Positions 45,701 through 54,014 of a stretch of DNA of 64,000 bases are shown in pieces. The first letter of the stretch is position 1. The number at the start of each line of letters is the position of its first letter. The notes beneath the pieces were generated by a model. That model made no database searches and was not told where the DNA came from. It was given only the letters and a program-made list of their open reading frames with translations. The DNA is from an uncultured Prevotella sp. (lineage in GTDB: Bacteria; Bacteroidota; Bacteroidia; Bacteroidales; Bacteroidaceae): positions 53,335 through 117,334 of the forward strand of contig CAJOCR010000013.1 in NCBI GenBank assembly GCA_905236755.1, in the 5' to 3' direction. The position numbers and the translations under genes are program-made.

Positions 45701-47442
45701 CCAAGACTGATACTGTTGGTCAGAACGGTATGGCTATTGACGGTTTCCGTTATGCGTCGCAGGGTGGTCAGAACCCTTTGGATGAGAATGGATGTAGTTA
45801 TAATGCAACTATTTCTAATGGTAATCATTCTTCGTATGAACTGCCTTGTCGTGGTACGTATTTGAAGTTTGAACCCGAAGAGAGTGGTACGCTTATTGCT
45901 TATGTACTTCAGAATGGTGCTTGCGACTATGATGGTAATATAAAGAATATCGAAAGTAAGTTCCAGATGAAATGGCGACCGTTGTTCATTACTGATGAGA
46001 CGGGAAATCCTGTGGAATTAGACAACCATTGGGCTACAGGTATGGAAAATCTCTTGCCGTCAACATCTACGGCTGGTGAGGCTAACGACCATTATGGTGC
46101 TTATACCGAGTGTAACTATCGTGTTATGATGAACGATACGGAGGCTCAGAACTATCTTGTTGATGAATATAATATTACCGATGGTGCTTCTTATATAGAG
46201 GATGATAAGGTATATACCTATGATTTCAGGAATACCTCTTTTGACTGGAGCAAGTTTACCGTTTCTAATGACACAAACGGAACATTAAGAGAAAAGTATA
46301 TTCAGCGTATTATGGATGTGTGGGGTGGCTACAACTCTGTAGAGTCGCCTCAGGAGGCCGTTATTGCCATTAAGGACGAGGATAATCCAGAGAAAGACAA
46401 ATGCTATGTTCTTGTGTCTAAGGCTTATGTGCGTTATTCGTTCCAGGTAAAGGCAGGTAAGACTTATTATATATGGTGTAGTAATTCAAAGCTTTCGTTT
46501 TGTGGTTTCTCTTTTGTGCCATCAAGTTATAATAGTGAAGATTATTCGCCAGAAGAAGCCTTGGCCGATAATCCAACTGTTGTTATGACTGACGACATGG
46601 TGGCTTATGATGCTAATGAGCAAAACACTTTCTCTAACGCTGTTGCTGCTTCCTTTAACATTAATGAGTCAGGTGTACTCAATACATATACTGATTTTAA
46701 TGTGCAGCTACAACGAAAGTTTGGTAAAGACAAGTGGACAAGTATCTGTCTGCCTTTCTCTATCAACGAAAGTAAGTTCAAGAAAATCTTTGGTAATGAT
46801 GCCATTATTCTTACCTATGATAGAGTACAAGATGGTGTGGTTCATTTTGTTCAGCATGCTTATCATATGATAGAGGCTTCTCGCCCTTACTTTATAAAGC
46901 CAAGTATTGATGTGGCAGAGAATCCTGTAGTTACTAACGTAACTATGGAGAGCAGGTTTGTTGATGTAAACGAAACAAACTCTAAGTATGGAGATTTGTA
47001 TATTGACACCAACAACCAGTTTAATGTTGTTTATGACAATCGACGTGCTAATGACTATCTTTGCAAAGGAACATATAAGAGTTATAGAGCACCTCAAGGT
47101 TCATATCTTATGGCTGGCTCAAAACTGTACGAAACAGTTTCTGAGTTTAATGTACCGCCATTCCGAGCGCTTCTCGAAGCCAACTCGAACCTTGCCAAGT
47201 GTATCACAGGCTTTGCATTGAGTAAGCCTGATGGCCTTGCTGATACTGATGATCTTGTTAATGACGAAATTTTCTCAGGCATAGAAGAAATCTTTGATGA
47301 AGGAAGTAATAATAACAATATAAATGAGCTAAACGGTGTATATAATATGTTAGGACAGAAAGTAGGAAATACGGATGCTGATCTTCGAAAACTTCCTCGT
47401 GGAATATATATCGTTAATGGAAAAAAGAGAATAGTTTTTTAG
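42727..47442 (+). CDS. 1571-residue secreted surface protein, T9SS-like C-terminus
   Basis: A signal peptide (cleavage near A-N-A-Q) is followed by a long array of beta-rich segments with no transmembrane helix after the signal. Three glycine/aromatic modules resemble carbohydrate-binding folds (near 700, 1000 and 1200, each with Y-L-K-F or Y-K-F-M-P plus T-Y-Y-I/L). A K-W-T-S-I-C-L-P-F-S block typical of large Prevotella surface proteins appears near 1340. The end reads G-V-Y-N-M-L-G-Q-K-V ... L-P-R-G-I-Y-I-V-N-G-K-K, the pattern of type IX secretion C-terminal sorting signals. It lies within the fimbrillin operon and is likely a surface adhesin; ligand unknown. Confidence 0.65.
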   Translation: MKIKTLTYRLFLIILLAFVSWTANAQDLQIRLVYNEITYHDASLAITSRVDNSTVIHPVAQVYDVTNSKYVTNQFYLNYYIKNGNKSPEYFSEDNRMKNKSVYTNSKIARLYGMYECGNYSGTDTVMIVATPITEGVYSTVTTHYTVTLETKAASFLIKPGNEMNVWKGFMYDLPSVSVFEDEAQVNAITEYYDVSYDHTDGLCVVTAEDFPRGYGGGSLIYNLRKITGDAGSEQNITIHCRPKTVDGVDYSKIYPERDLVVPVHITERTSTEPVRTQLFWWMDNRQVELELADNGNFILPKPLIYDELGNNITDLFKYNYIIEDYGGTGNSSMWTGNNGIWGSWEMHAGTQQAGTIKVSVTNTQMSNGGDYVYAPDNYTVDGRTISYSQISDTCFVYVRKKQLTIKIDPVNANIPEGVELNRETWKVPTITAYYGGEDYTNGCQLLIGIPADATLTGVNASVQGTYTDPKTGVEYNLYDARYSFPNESWATWSIRLTSEHNNFVFIARNWDSAHWSEGAVATYTVNPIDKIEPSIQFSDELVTATIFDRMSGAVMNSISQPELTITNSYGRDISHYYNTPVYSITAEDGSTTNLPFSINESGKVSFVGNAVPDVKTYIVSAYATAKDATYYKNTAVTSYRIVVKVNKFAYTIETTSNSYDDEGYVDDISNLVNRQLGFMHFTSPGEMEAGTQISGVPGVNIQFGMPGDNSWTVVQADPYHCVSYGDPVVIGEDNIPVSGTFYKFMPYTNGFLSLFINWEAGEKYALYGVENGKIVTGYQILGDGSYDGKVFPYPMIAGRTYYLINLGGSEGTNAPIRMYGFNYYPAYVLTDADMKPSRQSTTFVNGYTGTVSYLLRQPSRLVSFDTDLGNEGLSDNDISSHLTLNTRSGEAIARKRTSDIDNSDHRIQITASVKNEEKGDAVVKRPFIRVFITDIPTYMVKDGETPIVGQKVSTTNIRTNITMTYGGWQEGSGPYMKSKKQTNLTDYWKIAKTDTVGQNGMAIDGFRYASQGGQNPLDENGCSYNATISNGNHSSYELPCRGTYLKFEPEESGTLIAYVLQNGACDYDGNIKNIESKFQMKWRPLFITDETGNPVELDNHWATGMENLLPSTSTAGEANDHYGAYTECNYRVMMNDTEAQNYLVDEYNITDGASYIEDDKVYTYDFRNTSFDWSKFTVSNDTNGTLREKYIQRIMDVWGGYNSVESPQEAVIAIKDEDNPEKDKCYVLVSKAYVRYSFQVKAGKTYYIWCSNSKLSFCGFSFVPSSYNSEDYSPEEALADNPTVVMTDDMVAYDANEQNTFSNAVAASFNINESGVLNTYTDFNVQLQRKFGKDKWTSICLPFSINESKFKKIFGNDAIILTYDRVQDGVVHFVQHAYHMIEASRPYFIKPSIDVAENPVVTNVTMESRFVDVNETNSKYGDLYIDTNNQFNVVYDNRRANDYLCKGTYKSYRAPQGSYLMAGSKLYETVSEFNVPPFRALLEANSNLAKCITGFALSKPDGLADTDDLVNDEIFSGIEEIFDEGSNNNNINELNGVYNMLGQKVGNTDADLRKLPRGIYIVNGKKRIVF

Positions 47443-47501
47443 TTTCTAAGTTTTTAAGTTCTAACTCACGAACTCAATAACTTACCAACTTATTAACTCA
47501 T

Positions 47502-48635
47502 ATGGTAATGAAAGAACTCTACACATATATAAATAAGGTGAAGATGCTGCTCGTTTTAGGGCTGTGTCTTTTCCTTATGTCGTGTGGCGAGGATTCTTTC
47601 CTTGATCGTCGTGAGTTGTATCGTATTAATAATCTTAATGCCCGTGTTAGTGTAGAACTTGATTGGGAAGAGCATTTTGGTGAAATCCCTTCTGGTATGT
47701 CGCTCTACACCTATAATGAAAAACATGGTGTTCAGGTAGAGCTATCTAATAATGTTAAAAGTCGAGATATATTACGTAAGGAAGGTATATATTCTCTATT
47801 AGTTTATAACCTCACTCCAAGTGAATTTGGTTCGCTCGACTTCTACGACATGAATAATCTTGATAGTGCTCGTGTGAAACTTACGTCTATCCAGCAATAT
47901 AAGAATAAAAAAGGATGGGACGAAGGTGTTGTATATCAACGTGAACCCGAAGATTTTGGTATTGCTCGTGACACAATAGAGATTAGTCAGGACATGGTTG
48001 CTTCTACCTATCAGCAGAGGCTTGAGCATTATTATGAGGGTATAGACCGTGATACAGCTGTATATGTGTTTCACGAAAGCCCAAAGAAGATTAATATTCC
48101 TCTTGAGGTGCGTGTTCGAGTAAATGGTATAAACAACATGAAATCTGTTATAGGTAGTATTGACCAGTTTGCTGATGGATGGTATGTTGGCCAAGGTCAT
48201 GCATCTTCTACAGAAGGAATTCATTTGCTCGATAATTTTAAGGTTGAGCTTGATGCTCCAAATTCAAAGGATGGTTGGATTGTTACTACAATTTCAACCT
48301 TTGGTCTGCCTTGGGGAAAACAGACAGCTGCCCAAAGAGATTCCACATCTAATCGTCTTTCGCTTTATTTCACCTTGCGTAATGGTGAACCAATCATCTT
48401 TACCTATGATGTGGGCAACCTTATTCGTTATGTTGAAGTTACAGAGAATCGTATGGGTGTAACAACTGAAGTGGTACTCGAACTGCAGCTGATTATAAAT
48501 ACAAATACTTATTCTCATATGGATAGTCCAACTCTTCCTGATGTGACAGGTGGAGATGATGATAGTAATGCAAGTGGATTTACTGCCGAAGTCGATGATT
48601 GGGAAAATGGCGGAACAGTAGATGTTGGATTGTAA
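47502..48635 (+). CDS. DUF5119-like lipoprotein of the fimbrial operon
   Basis: 377 residues; the start could be 47502 or the second Met at 47508. Lipobox L-F-L-M-S-C28 with G-E-D-S-F-L-D-R-R-E-L-Y. The text R-V-S-V-E-L-D-W, Y-L-L-V-Y-N-L and the beta-rich layout match DUF5119/FimB-like proteins that accompany fimbrillin genes. No Arg-Ala processing site is seen near the N-terminus, unlike the four fimbrillin-like neighbours, so it would stay lipid-anchored and could act as the base anchor (inference). Last gene of the operon, followed by a hairpin at 48657-48691. Confidence 0.65.
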   Translation: MVMKELYTYINKVKMLLVLGLCLFLMSCGEDSFLDRRELYRINNLNARVSVELDWEEHFGEIPSGMSLYTYNEKHGVQVELSNNVKSRDILRKEGIYSLLVYNLTPSEFGSLDFYDMNNLDSARVKLTSIQQYKNKKGWDEGVVYQREPEDFGIARDTIEISQDMVASTYQQRLEHYYEGIDRDTAVYVFHESPKKINIPLEVRVRVNGINNMKSVIGSIDQFADGWYVGQGHASSTEGIHLLDNFKVELDAPNSKDGWIVTTISTFGLPWGKQTAAQRDSTSNRLSLYFTLRNGEPIIFTYDVGNLIRYVEVTENRMGVTTEVVLELQLIINTNTYSHMDSPTLPDVTGGDDDSNASGFTAEVDDWENGGTVDVGL

Positions 48636-48656
48636 AAAACTGCTAAAAAAGAAGGA

Positions 48657-48691
48657 AATTTGCGCATTAGGAAGAAACTAATGCGCAAATT
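48657..48691 (+). terminator. Hairpin terminator of the fimbrillin operon
   Basis: A perfect 14-bp inverted repeat, AATTTGCGCATTAG (48657-48670) and its complement (48678-48691), with a 7-nt loop. Confidence 0.7.
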
Positions 48692-48694
48692 ATT

Positions 48695-48725
48695 GTTGTA
48701 GATTCATTTTTTTACTTTATCTTTG
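48695..48725 (+). promoter_or_regulatory. Promoter of the PUL 2 leader
   Basis: TTG (48696-48698, in the -33 position) and TATCTTTG (48718-48725) with a 19-nt spacer. Transcription would start near 48731, before two tiny open frames. I find no second TAnnTTTG between the leader terminator and susC. Confidence 0.6.
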
Positions 48726-48736
48726 CATATGAAACC

Positions 48737-48769
48737 ATGATAAATGACCTTATGGGTCAACCAACTTAA
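48737..48769 (+). CDS. Possible 10-residue upstream open frame
   Basis: ATG to TAA encoding M-I-N-D-L-M-G-Q-P-T. It begins only a few nucleotides into the predicted transcript and contains a short self-pairing stretch (TGACC/GGTCA). It may be chance; listed because it lies in the same leader as the 27-residue frame. Confidence 0.2.
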   Translation: MINDLMGQPT

Positions 48770-48780
48770 TAAAATATGCA

Positions 48781-48864
48781 ATGAAAAAGTTAAACCAGAT
48801 AATACCTATAGAGCAGGGATTTTCACCTGCCATGTATCATAACAACAAGAGTAAGCCTCTGTAA
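48781..48864 (+). CDS. 27-residue leader peptide upstream of susC
   Basis: A short open frame beginning M-K-K-L-N-Q-I-I-P and ending K-S-K-P-L, with TAA at 48862-48864. It lies about 50 nt into the predicted transcript and 39 nt before a strong intrinsic terminator (48904-48937). It has no signal peptide or membrane helix. There is no codon run as striking as those of amino-acid attenuators, but it has two prolines early, an E-Q-G-F-S-P-A centre and H-N-N-K-S-K-P-L at the end. It could be a translated control element for susC, a short functional peptide, or the remains of a precursor peptide. Family not recognised. Confidence 0.45.
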   Translation: MKKLNQIIPIEQGFSPAMYHNNKSKPL

Positions 48865-48903
48865 ACATCTAACTATCATTTATCCGCAATTCTAAAACTA
48901 ACG

Positions 48904-48937
48904 CCGTCTCGGCTAAAAAGCCGGGACGGTTTTCTTT
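48904..48937 (+). terminator. Strong intrinsic terminator inside the PUL 2 leader
   Basis: CCGTCTCGGCT (48904-48914) pairs with AGCCGGGACGG (48919-48929) through 11 pairs including one G-U, with an AAAA loop and then TTTTCTTT. It stands between the predicted promoter and the susC start (49003), so susC transcription needs read-through or antitermination, or a second promoter that I cannot see. Confidence 0.85.
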
Positions 48938-49002
48938 AGAAAAGAGAAAAATGGAATGAAAAACCAAATAAAATATATCTATTAACTTAAAATCTTAAAG
49001 GA

Positions 49003-52000
49003 ATGAAACAACGAAAATCTTCTGATTCACGCTCGCGCGTACTCTTCTACGCAGCGGCTTTAACTGTTTTCTCATTCTTGTCTCCGCTGAATATCACAGC
49101 GGAAAATGTTCCACATGTGAATGTGGTTCAGCAAACGGGTTTGAAAGTATCGGGAGTTGTTCTCGATTCTAATGGTGAACCTGTTGTGAGTGCTACAGTT
49201 AGAGAGGTGGGTACTTCCAATGGTGTTATTACCGACCTTGAAGGTCGATTTGTCCTTACAGTTAAGCAAGGCGCTAAACTACAGATTTCATCTATTGGTT
49301 ATACCAATAAGACTGTTACTGCAAAGAGTCAGATAACCGTTACCCTTGAAGACGATGCTGCCCAGTTGGGCGAGGTTATTGCAATTGGTTATGGTAAGGC
49401 AAAGAAAGGTGATTTAAGTGCCGCTGTTGCTTCTGTTGCTGATGTGGATAAACTGCAGAAGCGTCCTGTAAGTAGCGTCAGTCAGATGTTGCAGGGACAG
49501 ATTCCTGGTGTTTCAGTAGTTTCTAATGGTGGTCACCCTGGTTCAGAACCAACTATCACCATTCGTGGTATGGGTTCACCAAATGGCGAATCACCCCTTT
49601 ATGTTGTTGATGGAGTTCCTGGTGCTCCTTTCAATATGAGTGATGTAACTAATATCACAGTATTGAAAGATGCTGCATCGGCTGCTATCTATGGTGCTTA
49701 TGCTGGTTCTGCTGGTGTTATCCTTGTAACCACCAAGCAAGCATCAGCTTGTAAGCCTTCAATAGAATATAATGGTGTATTTGGTTTCTCTACATCACAG
49801 AATCTTCCACAGAGTCTTTCTTGGGAAGACGAAATGCGAGTGCGCAAATATAGTTACGAGCAGGCTGGAAGTACGTTGCCTGATGGCTGGAATGTATTGA
49901 ATGCTGACCCAGTCTATGGTAAGACAAATACCGACTGGATAGATCAGATATTCCGTACAGCTGCTTTCAACCGTCATAATATTGCTATTTCTGGTGGTAC
50001 AGAGGAATTCTCTAATCGTTTGTCAGTAGAAATCAATAATGCTGATGGTACACTTGTTAACACATATAATCGTCAGGTAACTGCTCGTCTCAACTCTATG
50101 TGGAAAATCGCACCTTGGCTTCGCATTCGTGAAGACCTGAGTTGGAAAGACAGAAATGTACGTGATGTTAATACCTCAAGTGCTGAGAGTGGTGTAATCC
50201 TTGCTGCTTTGATGATGCCTCGCAACACATTCCCTTATGAAGAGGATGGTTCATTTATGGGTACAACACCAGCTATATATGCTGACTATGCTAATATTCA
50301 TGGTGATGCTATCAACCCAATGCGTTTGCTGACAGCAGCATACAACAATAATCATGCATCTACACTAACCTCAACAACATTCCTTGATATTATTCAGCCT
50401 ATCCGTGGTTTGAATTTCACAAGTCGCTTTACATATAAGCAGACAAACTATCTGCAGCGTTATTGGAGCCCTAAGCGTACTGAGGTAGGAAAGGTTAACC
50501 TCACCAACTCACTTAGTTATTCAAGCTATCGTGAGCCACAGTGGGATTGGGAGAATACTATAACCTATGACCGTGTGTTTGGTAAACATACAATGGGACT
50601 TATGGCTTCTACAACATCAAGCGAGTATAGCTATCGTTATTTTGATGCTACAAAACGTGGTTTTGATGATGAAACCGATGCAATGATGTATTTTGCTAAT
50701 GGTTCTCAGGTGCTTGAGCCTACAGACGCTTATTATAACGACCGTAATGTAGCTTTCGTTGGTCGTGCAGCTTATAGCTTTGCTGATCGTTACTTCGTAA
50801 CAGCTTCTATGCGTCGTGATTATGCAAGTCGTTTGCCAAAGGGAAAGAAATATGGTGATTTCCCATCTGTAACAGCAGCATGGAAAATCACTTCTGAGCC
50901 TTGGTTCAAGAAGAACAAGACTGTTAACATGATCAAGCTTCGTGCAAGCTGGGGTAAGATTGGTAACTTAGGTTCTATTGGTTATGGCTATGGTTCAGCT
51001 ACTCTGTCAACAAGATATCCAAATAATGCAGGTGATGTAGGTTCGCAGATTGGTGTTAACAACGATATTCTTGCTGGTGTTTACATGGCTGATGGTTATA
51101 ATGGTAACCTTACTTGGGAAACATCAGAACAGCTTGACTTCGGTCTTGATGCATTGTTGTTCAACAACCGCTTGAACCTTACCTTTGACTATTTCAACAA
51201 GGTTACAAAGGATTTGATTAAGACACAGGATGTTAACTGGCCTACCACAATGGGTCGTTATGCTCCATTAGTAAACGAGGGCCAGGTAAGCAACCGTGGT
51301 GTTGAAATCTCAGCTATGTGGCGTGATAAGATTGGTAAGAACGTTACTTATTATGTAGGTGCTAATCTTGCTACTCTTCGCAACCGTCTTACAGATACTG
51401 GTTCTGCTAATCCTGATGGAACAAAGCCGGTTTGGACATACTCTAACTCTTATAGATATAAGGATCTTACTCCTTATCGTAGTGCAGAAGGTCAGCCTCT
51501 TTATTCATACTATCTCATTCGTACAGATGGTGTGTTCCAGACAGATGCTGAAGCAGAGGCTTATGTTGCCAAGAACGGCAACCGCATACAGCCAAATGCA
51601 AAGGCAGGTGATTTGAAGTTTGTTGATCTTAATGGCGATGGTGTTATTGGCGAGGGCGACTATGAGTTCCGTGGTAATGCAATGCCTAAGGTTACTTATG
51701 CTTTCAGTGCTGGCTTCACATACAAGAAGTTCACTTTCGACATGATGCTTCAGGGCTCTTATGGCGCAAAGATTTTCAATGCATATAAATATACCACCCT
51801 CAACGAGTCTGTAAGTAACTTCAACCGTTCAAGCGATATTCTCAAGGCTCTTGATGGTCCTACTTATGATGTACCACGAATTTCTCAGTCTGATCCAAAC
51901 AACAACTTCGGTACAATCTCAGACTGGTATCTCGAAAGTGGTAGCTATCTTCGTATGAAGAACATCTCTGTAGGTTATTCATTTACTGATCTGTTGCGTA

Positions 52001-52176
52001 AGATAAACTATTTCAATGATCGCAAGAGTTCTCTTGATGTAACATTAAGCTGTGACAACCTCTTCACAATTACCAAGTATAGCGGTATTGACCCAGAGGT
52101 TGGTGGAGTAGGCTTTGATTGCGGACAGTATCCAATTTCAAGAACTATCTCTTTGGCTGTAAAACTTAAGTTCTAA
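49003..52176 (+). CDS. SusC/RagA-family TonB-dependent transporter (PUL 2)
   Basis: 1057 residues: a signal peptide, the carboxypeptidase-regulatory-like domain (V-S-G-V-V-L-D-S-N-G-E-P ... I-S-S-I-G-Y), a TonB-box region (G-E-V-I-A-I-G-Y-G), the plug (T-I-R-G-M-G, P-L-Y-V-V-D-G-V) and the beta-barrel ending S-L-A-V-K-L-K-F with a terminal aromatic residue. It imports the PUL 2 glycan through the outer membrane. It is only distantly similar to the PUL 1 SusC, so the ligands should differ. Preceded by the unusual leader with terminator. Confidence 0.95.
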   Translation: MKQRKSSDSRSRVLFYAAALTVFSFLSPLNITAENVPHVNVVQQTGLKVSGVVLDSNGEPVVSATVREVGTSNGVITDLEGRFVLTVKQGAKLQISSIGYTNKTVTAKSQITVTLEDDAAQLGEVIAIGYGKAKKGDLSAAVASVADVDKLQKRPVSSVSQMLQGQIPGVSVVSNGGHPGSEPTITIRGMGSPNGESPLYVVDGVPGAPFNMSDVTNITVLKDAASAAIYGAYAGSAGVILVTTKQASACKPSIEYNGVFGFSTSQNLPQSLSWEDEMRVRKYSYEQAGSTLPDGWNVLNADPVYGKTNTDWIDQIFRTAAFNRHNIAISGGTEEFSNRLSVEINNADGTLVNTYNRQVTARLNSMWKIAPWLRIREDLSWKDRNVRDVNTSSAESGVILAALMMPRNTFPYEEDGSFMGTTPAIYADYANIHGDAINPMRLLTAAYNNNHASTLTSTTFLDIIQPIRGLNFTSRFTYKQTNYLQRYWSPKRTEVGKVNLTNSLSYSSYREPQWDWENTITYDRVFGKHTMGLMASTTSSEYSYRYFDATKRGFDDETDAMMYFANGSQVLEPTDAYYNDRNVAFVGRAAYSFADRYFVTASMRRDYASRLPKGKKYGDFPSVTAAWKITSEPWFKKNKTVNMIKLRASWGKIGNLGSIGYGYGSATLSTRYPNNAGDVGSQIGVNNDILAGVYMADGYNGNLTWETSEQLDFGLDALLFNNRLNLTFDYFNKVTKDLIKTQDVNWPTTMGRYAPLVNEGQVSNRGVEISAMWRDKIGKNVTYYVGANLATLRNRLTDTGSANPDGTKPVWTYSNSYRYKDLTPYRSAEGQPLYSYYLIRTDGVFQTDAEAEAYVAKNGNRIQPNAKAGDLKFVDLNGDGVIGEGDYEFRGNAMPKVTYAFSAGFTYKKFTFDMMLQGSYGAKIFNAYKYTTLNESVSNFNRSSDILKALDGPTYDVPRISQSDPNNNFGTISDWYLESGSYLRMKNISVGYSFTDLLRKINYFNDRKSSLDVTLSCDNLFTITKYSGIDPEVGGVGFDCGQYPISRTISLAVKLKF

Positions 52177-52194
52177 CCATAAACACGAATAATT

Positions 52195-53958
52195 ATGAAA
52201 ATCAATAAATCACTTATCATATTATTGATGGCGGCAGGTAGCTTGTCTTCATGTACAGGCGAATGGCTTGATACAGTCAAAGAGGGTGTGCCTTCCGAGG
52301 GTACCTTCTGGAAGACTGATGCCGATTATACTAAGGCTGTTACCACCCTTTATGATTGTTTCTCATACGAGGAGACATGGGGTCGAAACCTTTTCTATGA
52401 GCAGGGTGCTTGCGATGATATTGTCTTTGGTCGTGCTCGTGGCACGGGCTATATGAACCTTGCCAAGCTTACTATGGACGGTTCTTCTGAGGGTTGTCTA
52501 AAGGATTTCTATAATCAGATGTACACCACAATGGCTATGGCAAACAATGTTGTTTATCATGCACTGCAAATACCAGAGGCAAGTCGTACAGCTGTTCAGA
52601 GGCGTTCTTTAGGCGAGGCTTATTTCATGCGTGCCTTCACTCATTATATGATTGCTTATCGCTATGGTCGTGTAGATAATGGTGTGCCATTCGTAAGATA
52701 CGAGGATTTCACCGACTATGATACTCAGGTTAATGAGATTCCTACTCAGCAGGCTTCTGTTATAGACAATTATAAGATGATTATAGAGGATTTCCAGAAG
52801 GCAGCCGACAATCTCGAGTGGTTCAAGACATATTCTACAGATAACTATGGTCGTGCAACAAAGGATGCTGCCTTAGGTTATATGGTTAAGACCTATGCTT
52901 TCTGGGCTCAGCACGATAAGACTCAGTGGGCAAATATTCCTGCATTAGTTGACAAGATTGAAACAGAAGGCGGTCGTGGTTTGCTTGACAGTTATGCTGA
53001 TGTATTCAAGATTGAAAACAACTGGAGCAAGGAATATATCTGGAGTGTAAACTCACGTGGCGAGAACTATGCAGGAAGCATTTTCCCAGGTATCGTTCTT
53101 GAGAACAAAGGCTGGGGTGTATATAATGGTTGGGGCTATATGAAGCCTACTCTTGAGCTATGGGCTGAGTTCAACGACGACGATACTCGTCGTGGAGCAA
53201 CAATGTTGAGCTATGGTGACGAATTCACTTATTTTGGTGAAACACGTAAGTTCTATTCTAATTCCGACCTTGAAAATGGTTTTGCTTTCTGCAAGTATAT
53301 GGATCCATATTCTCGTGGAAAAATCAACTATAAGGTTAATGATAGTGGTGAAACAGTTGTTGATGGATATACTAACAGTTATATCTCATCTAATGGCGAC
53401 CGTCCAACAACCGATTTGAATGTTCCATTGATGCGTTTTGCAGAATTGGTTCTCTTCAAGGCAGAGGCTCTTATCATGCAGGGTAAGAATGGAGAAGCTG
53501 CAGCTCCTCTGAATCGTATTGCTTCTCGTGCTCACGAAGGGGTTAGTTATACTGCTCCTACAATGATGGATCTTATGCATGAGCGTCGTTGCGAGCTTGC
53601 TTGTGAGTGGACCGATCGCCTTTTCGACCTTAAGCGTTGGTCAGCAAGTGGTTCTGAATCTTGGAATGTGGATGCTCTGAATAAAATCAAGAGTGCTAAG
53701 CATGGTATCAAGCATACCGACCGTTCTAATCCCGATTCGCCTATAGATATTACAGATGGTGCTGATATGACTATCAACGGCAAGCATTATCAAGGCATAT
53801 TCGTTCTTGGTGGTGGTCAGGGTGATGCCAAGGAATATGATCCATTTAATCGGGATGCGAAGATAAGCAGAACCATTGTAATGCCTTACGACATTAATCA
53901 GGTTATCCGCTCTAACGGTAAGTTAAAGCAGAATCCAGGTTATGCGTCACAGTTCTAA
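52195..53958 (+). CDS. SusD/RagB-family outer-membrane lipoprotein (PUL 2)
   Basis: 587 residues. Lipobox L-S-S-C followed by T-G-E-W-L-D-T. Typical SusD segments: G-T-F-W-K-T-D-A-D-Y-T-K-A-V near the N-terminus, L-G-E-A-Y-F-M-R-A-F-T-H-Y, then L-M-R-F-A-E-L-V-L-F-K-A-E-A and M-H-E-R-R-C-E-L-A-C-E-W-T-D-R-L-F-D-L-K-R-W near the C-terminus. It partners the upstream SusC. A long hairpin separates it from the phosphatase gene. Confidence 0.95.
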   Translation: MKINKSLIILLMAAGSLSSCTGEWLDTVKEGVPSEGTFWKTDADYTKAVTTLYDCFSYEETWGRNLFYEQGACDDIVFGRARGTGYMNLAKLTMDGSSEGCLKDFYNQMYTTMAMANNVVYHALQIPEASRTAVQRRSLGEAYFMRAFTHYMIAYRYGRVDNGVPFVRYEDFTDYDTQVNEIPTQQASVIDNYKMIIEDFQKAADNLEWFKTYSTDNYGRATKDAALGYMVKTYAFWAQHDKTQWANIPALVDKIETEGGRGLLDSYADVFKIENNWSKEYIWSVNSRGENYAGSIFPGIVLENKGWGVYNGWGYMKPTLELWAEFNDDDTRRGATMLSYGDEFTYFGETRKFYSNSDLENGFAFCKYMDPYSRGKINYKVNDSGETVVDGYTNSYISSNGDRPTTDLNVPLMRFAELVLFKAEALIMQGKNGEAAAPLNRIASRAHEGVSYTAPTMMDLMHERRCELACEWTDRLFDLKRWSASGSESWNVDALNKIKSAKHGIKHTDRSNPDSPIDITDGADMTINGKHYQGIFVLGGGQGDAKEYDPFNRDAKISRTIVMPYDINQVIRSNGKLKQNPGYASQF

Positions 53959-53965
53959 TATATTG

Positions 53966-53994
53966 TTCCCATGGTGCGTTGTGCACCATGGGAA
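53966..53994 (+). terminator. Strong intergenic hairpin between susD and phosphatase gene
   Basis: A perfect 12-bp stem, TTCCCATGGTGC (53966-53977) with its complement at 53983-53994, 5-nt loop, no U tract afterwards. More likely an mRNA-stabilising or partial-attenuation element than a full stop, because the downstream genes belong to the same PUL and no new promoter is visible. Confidence 0.5.
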
Positions 53995-54014
53995 TATAAA
54001 CTAATAGTAAGATT

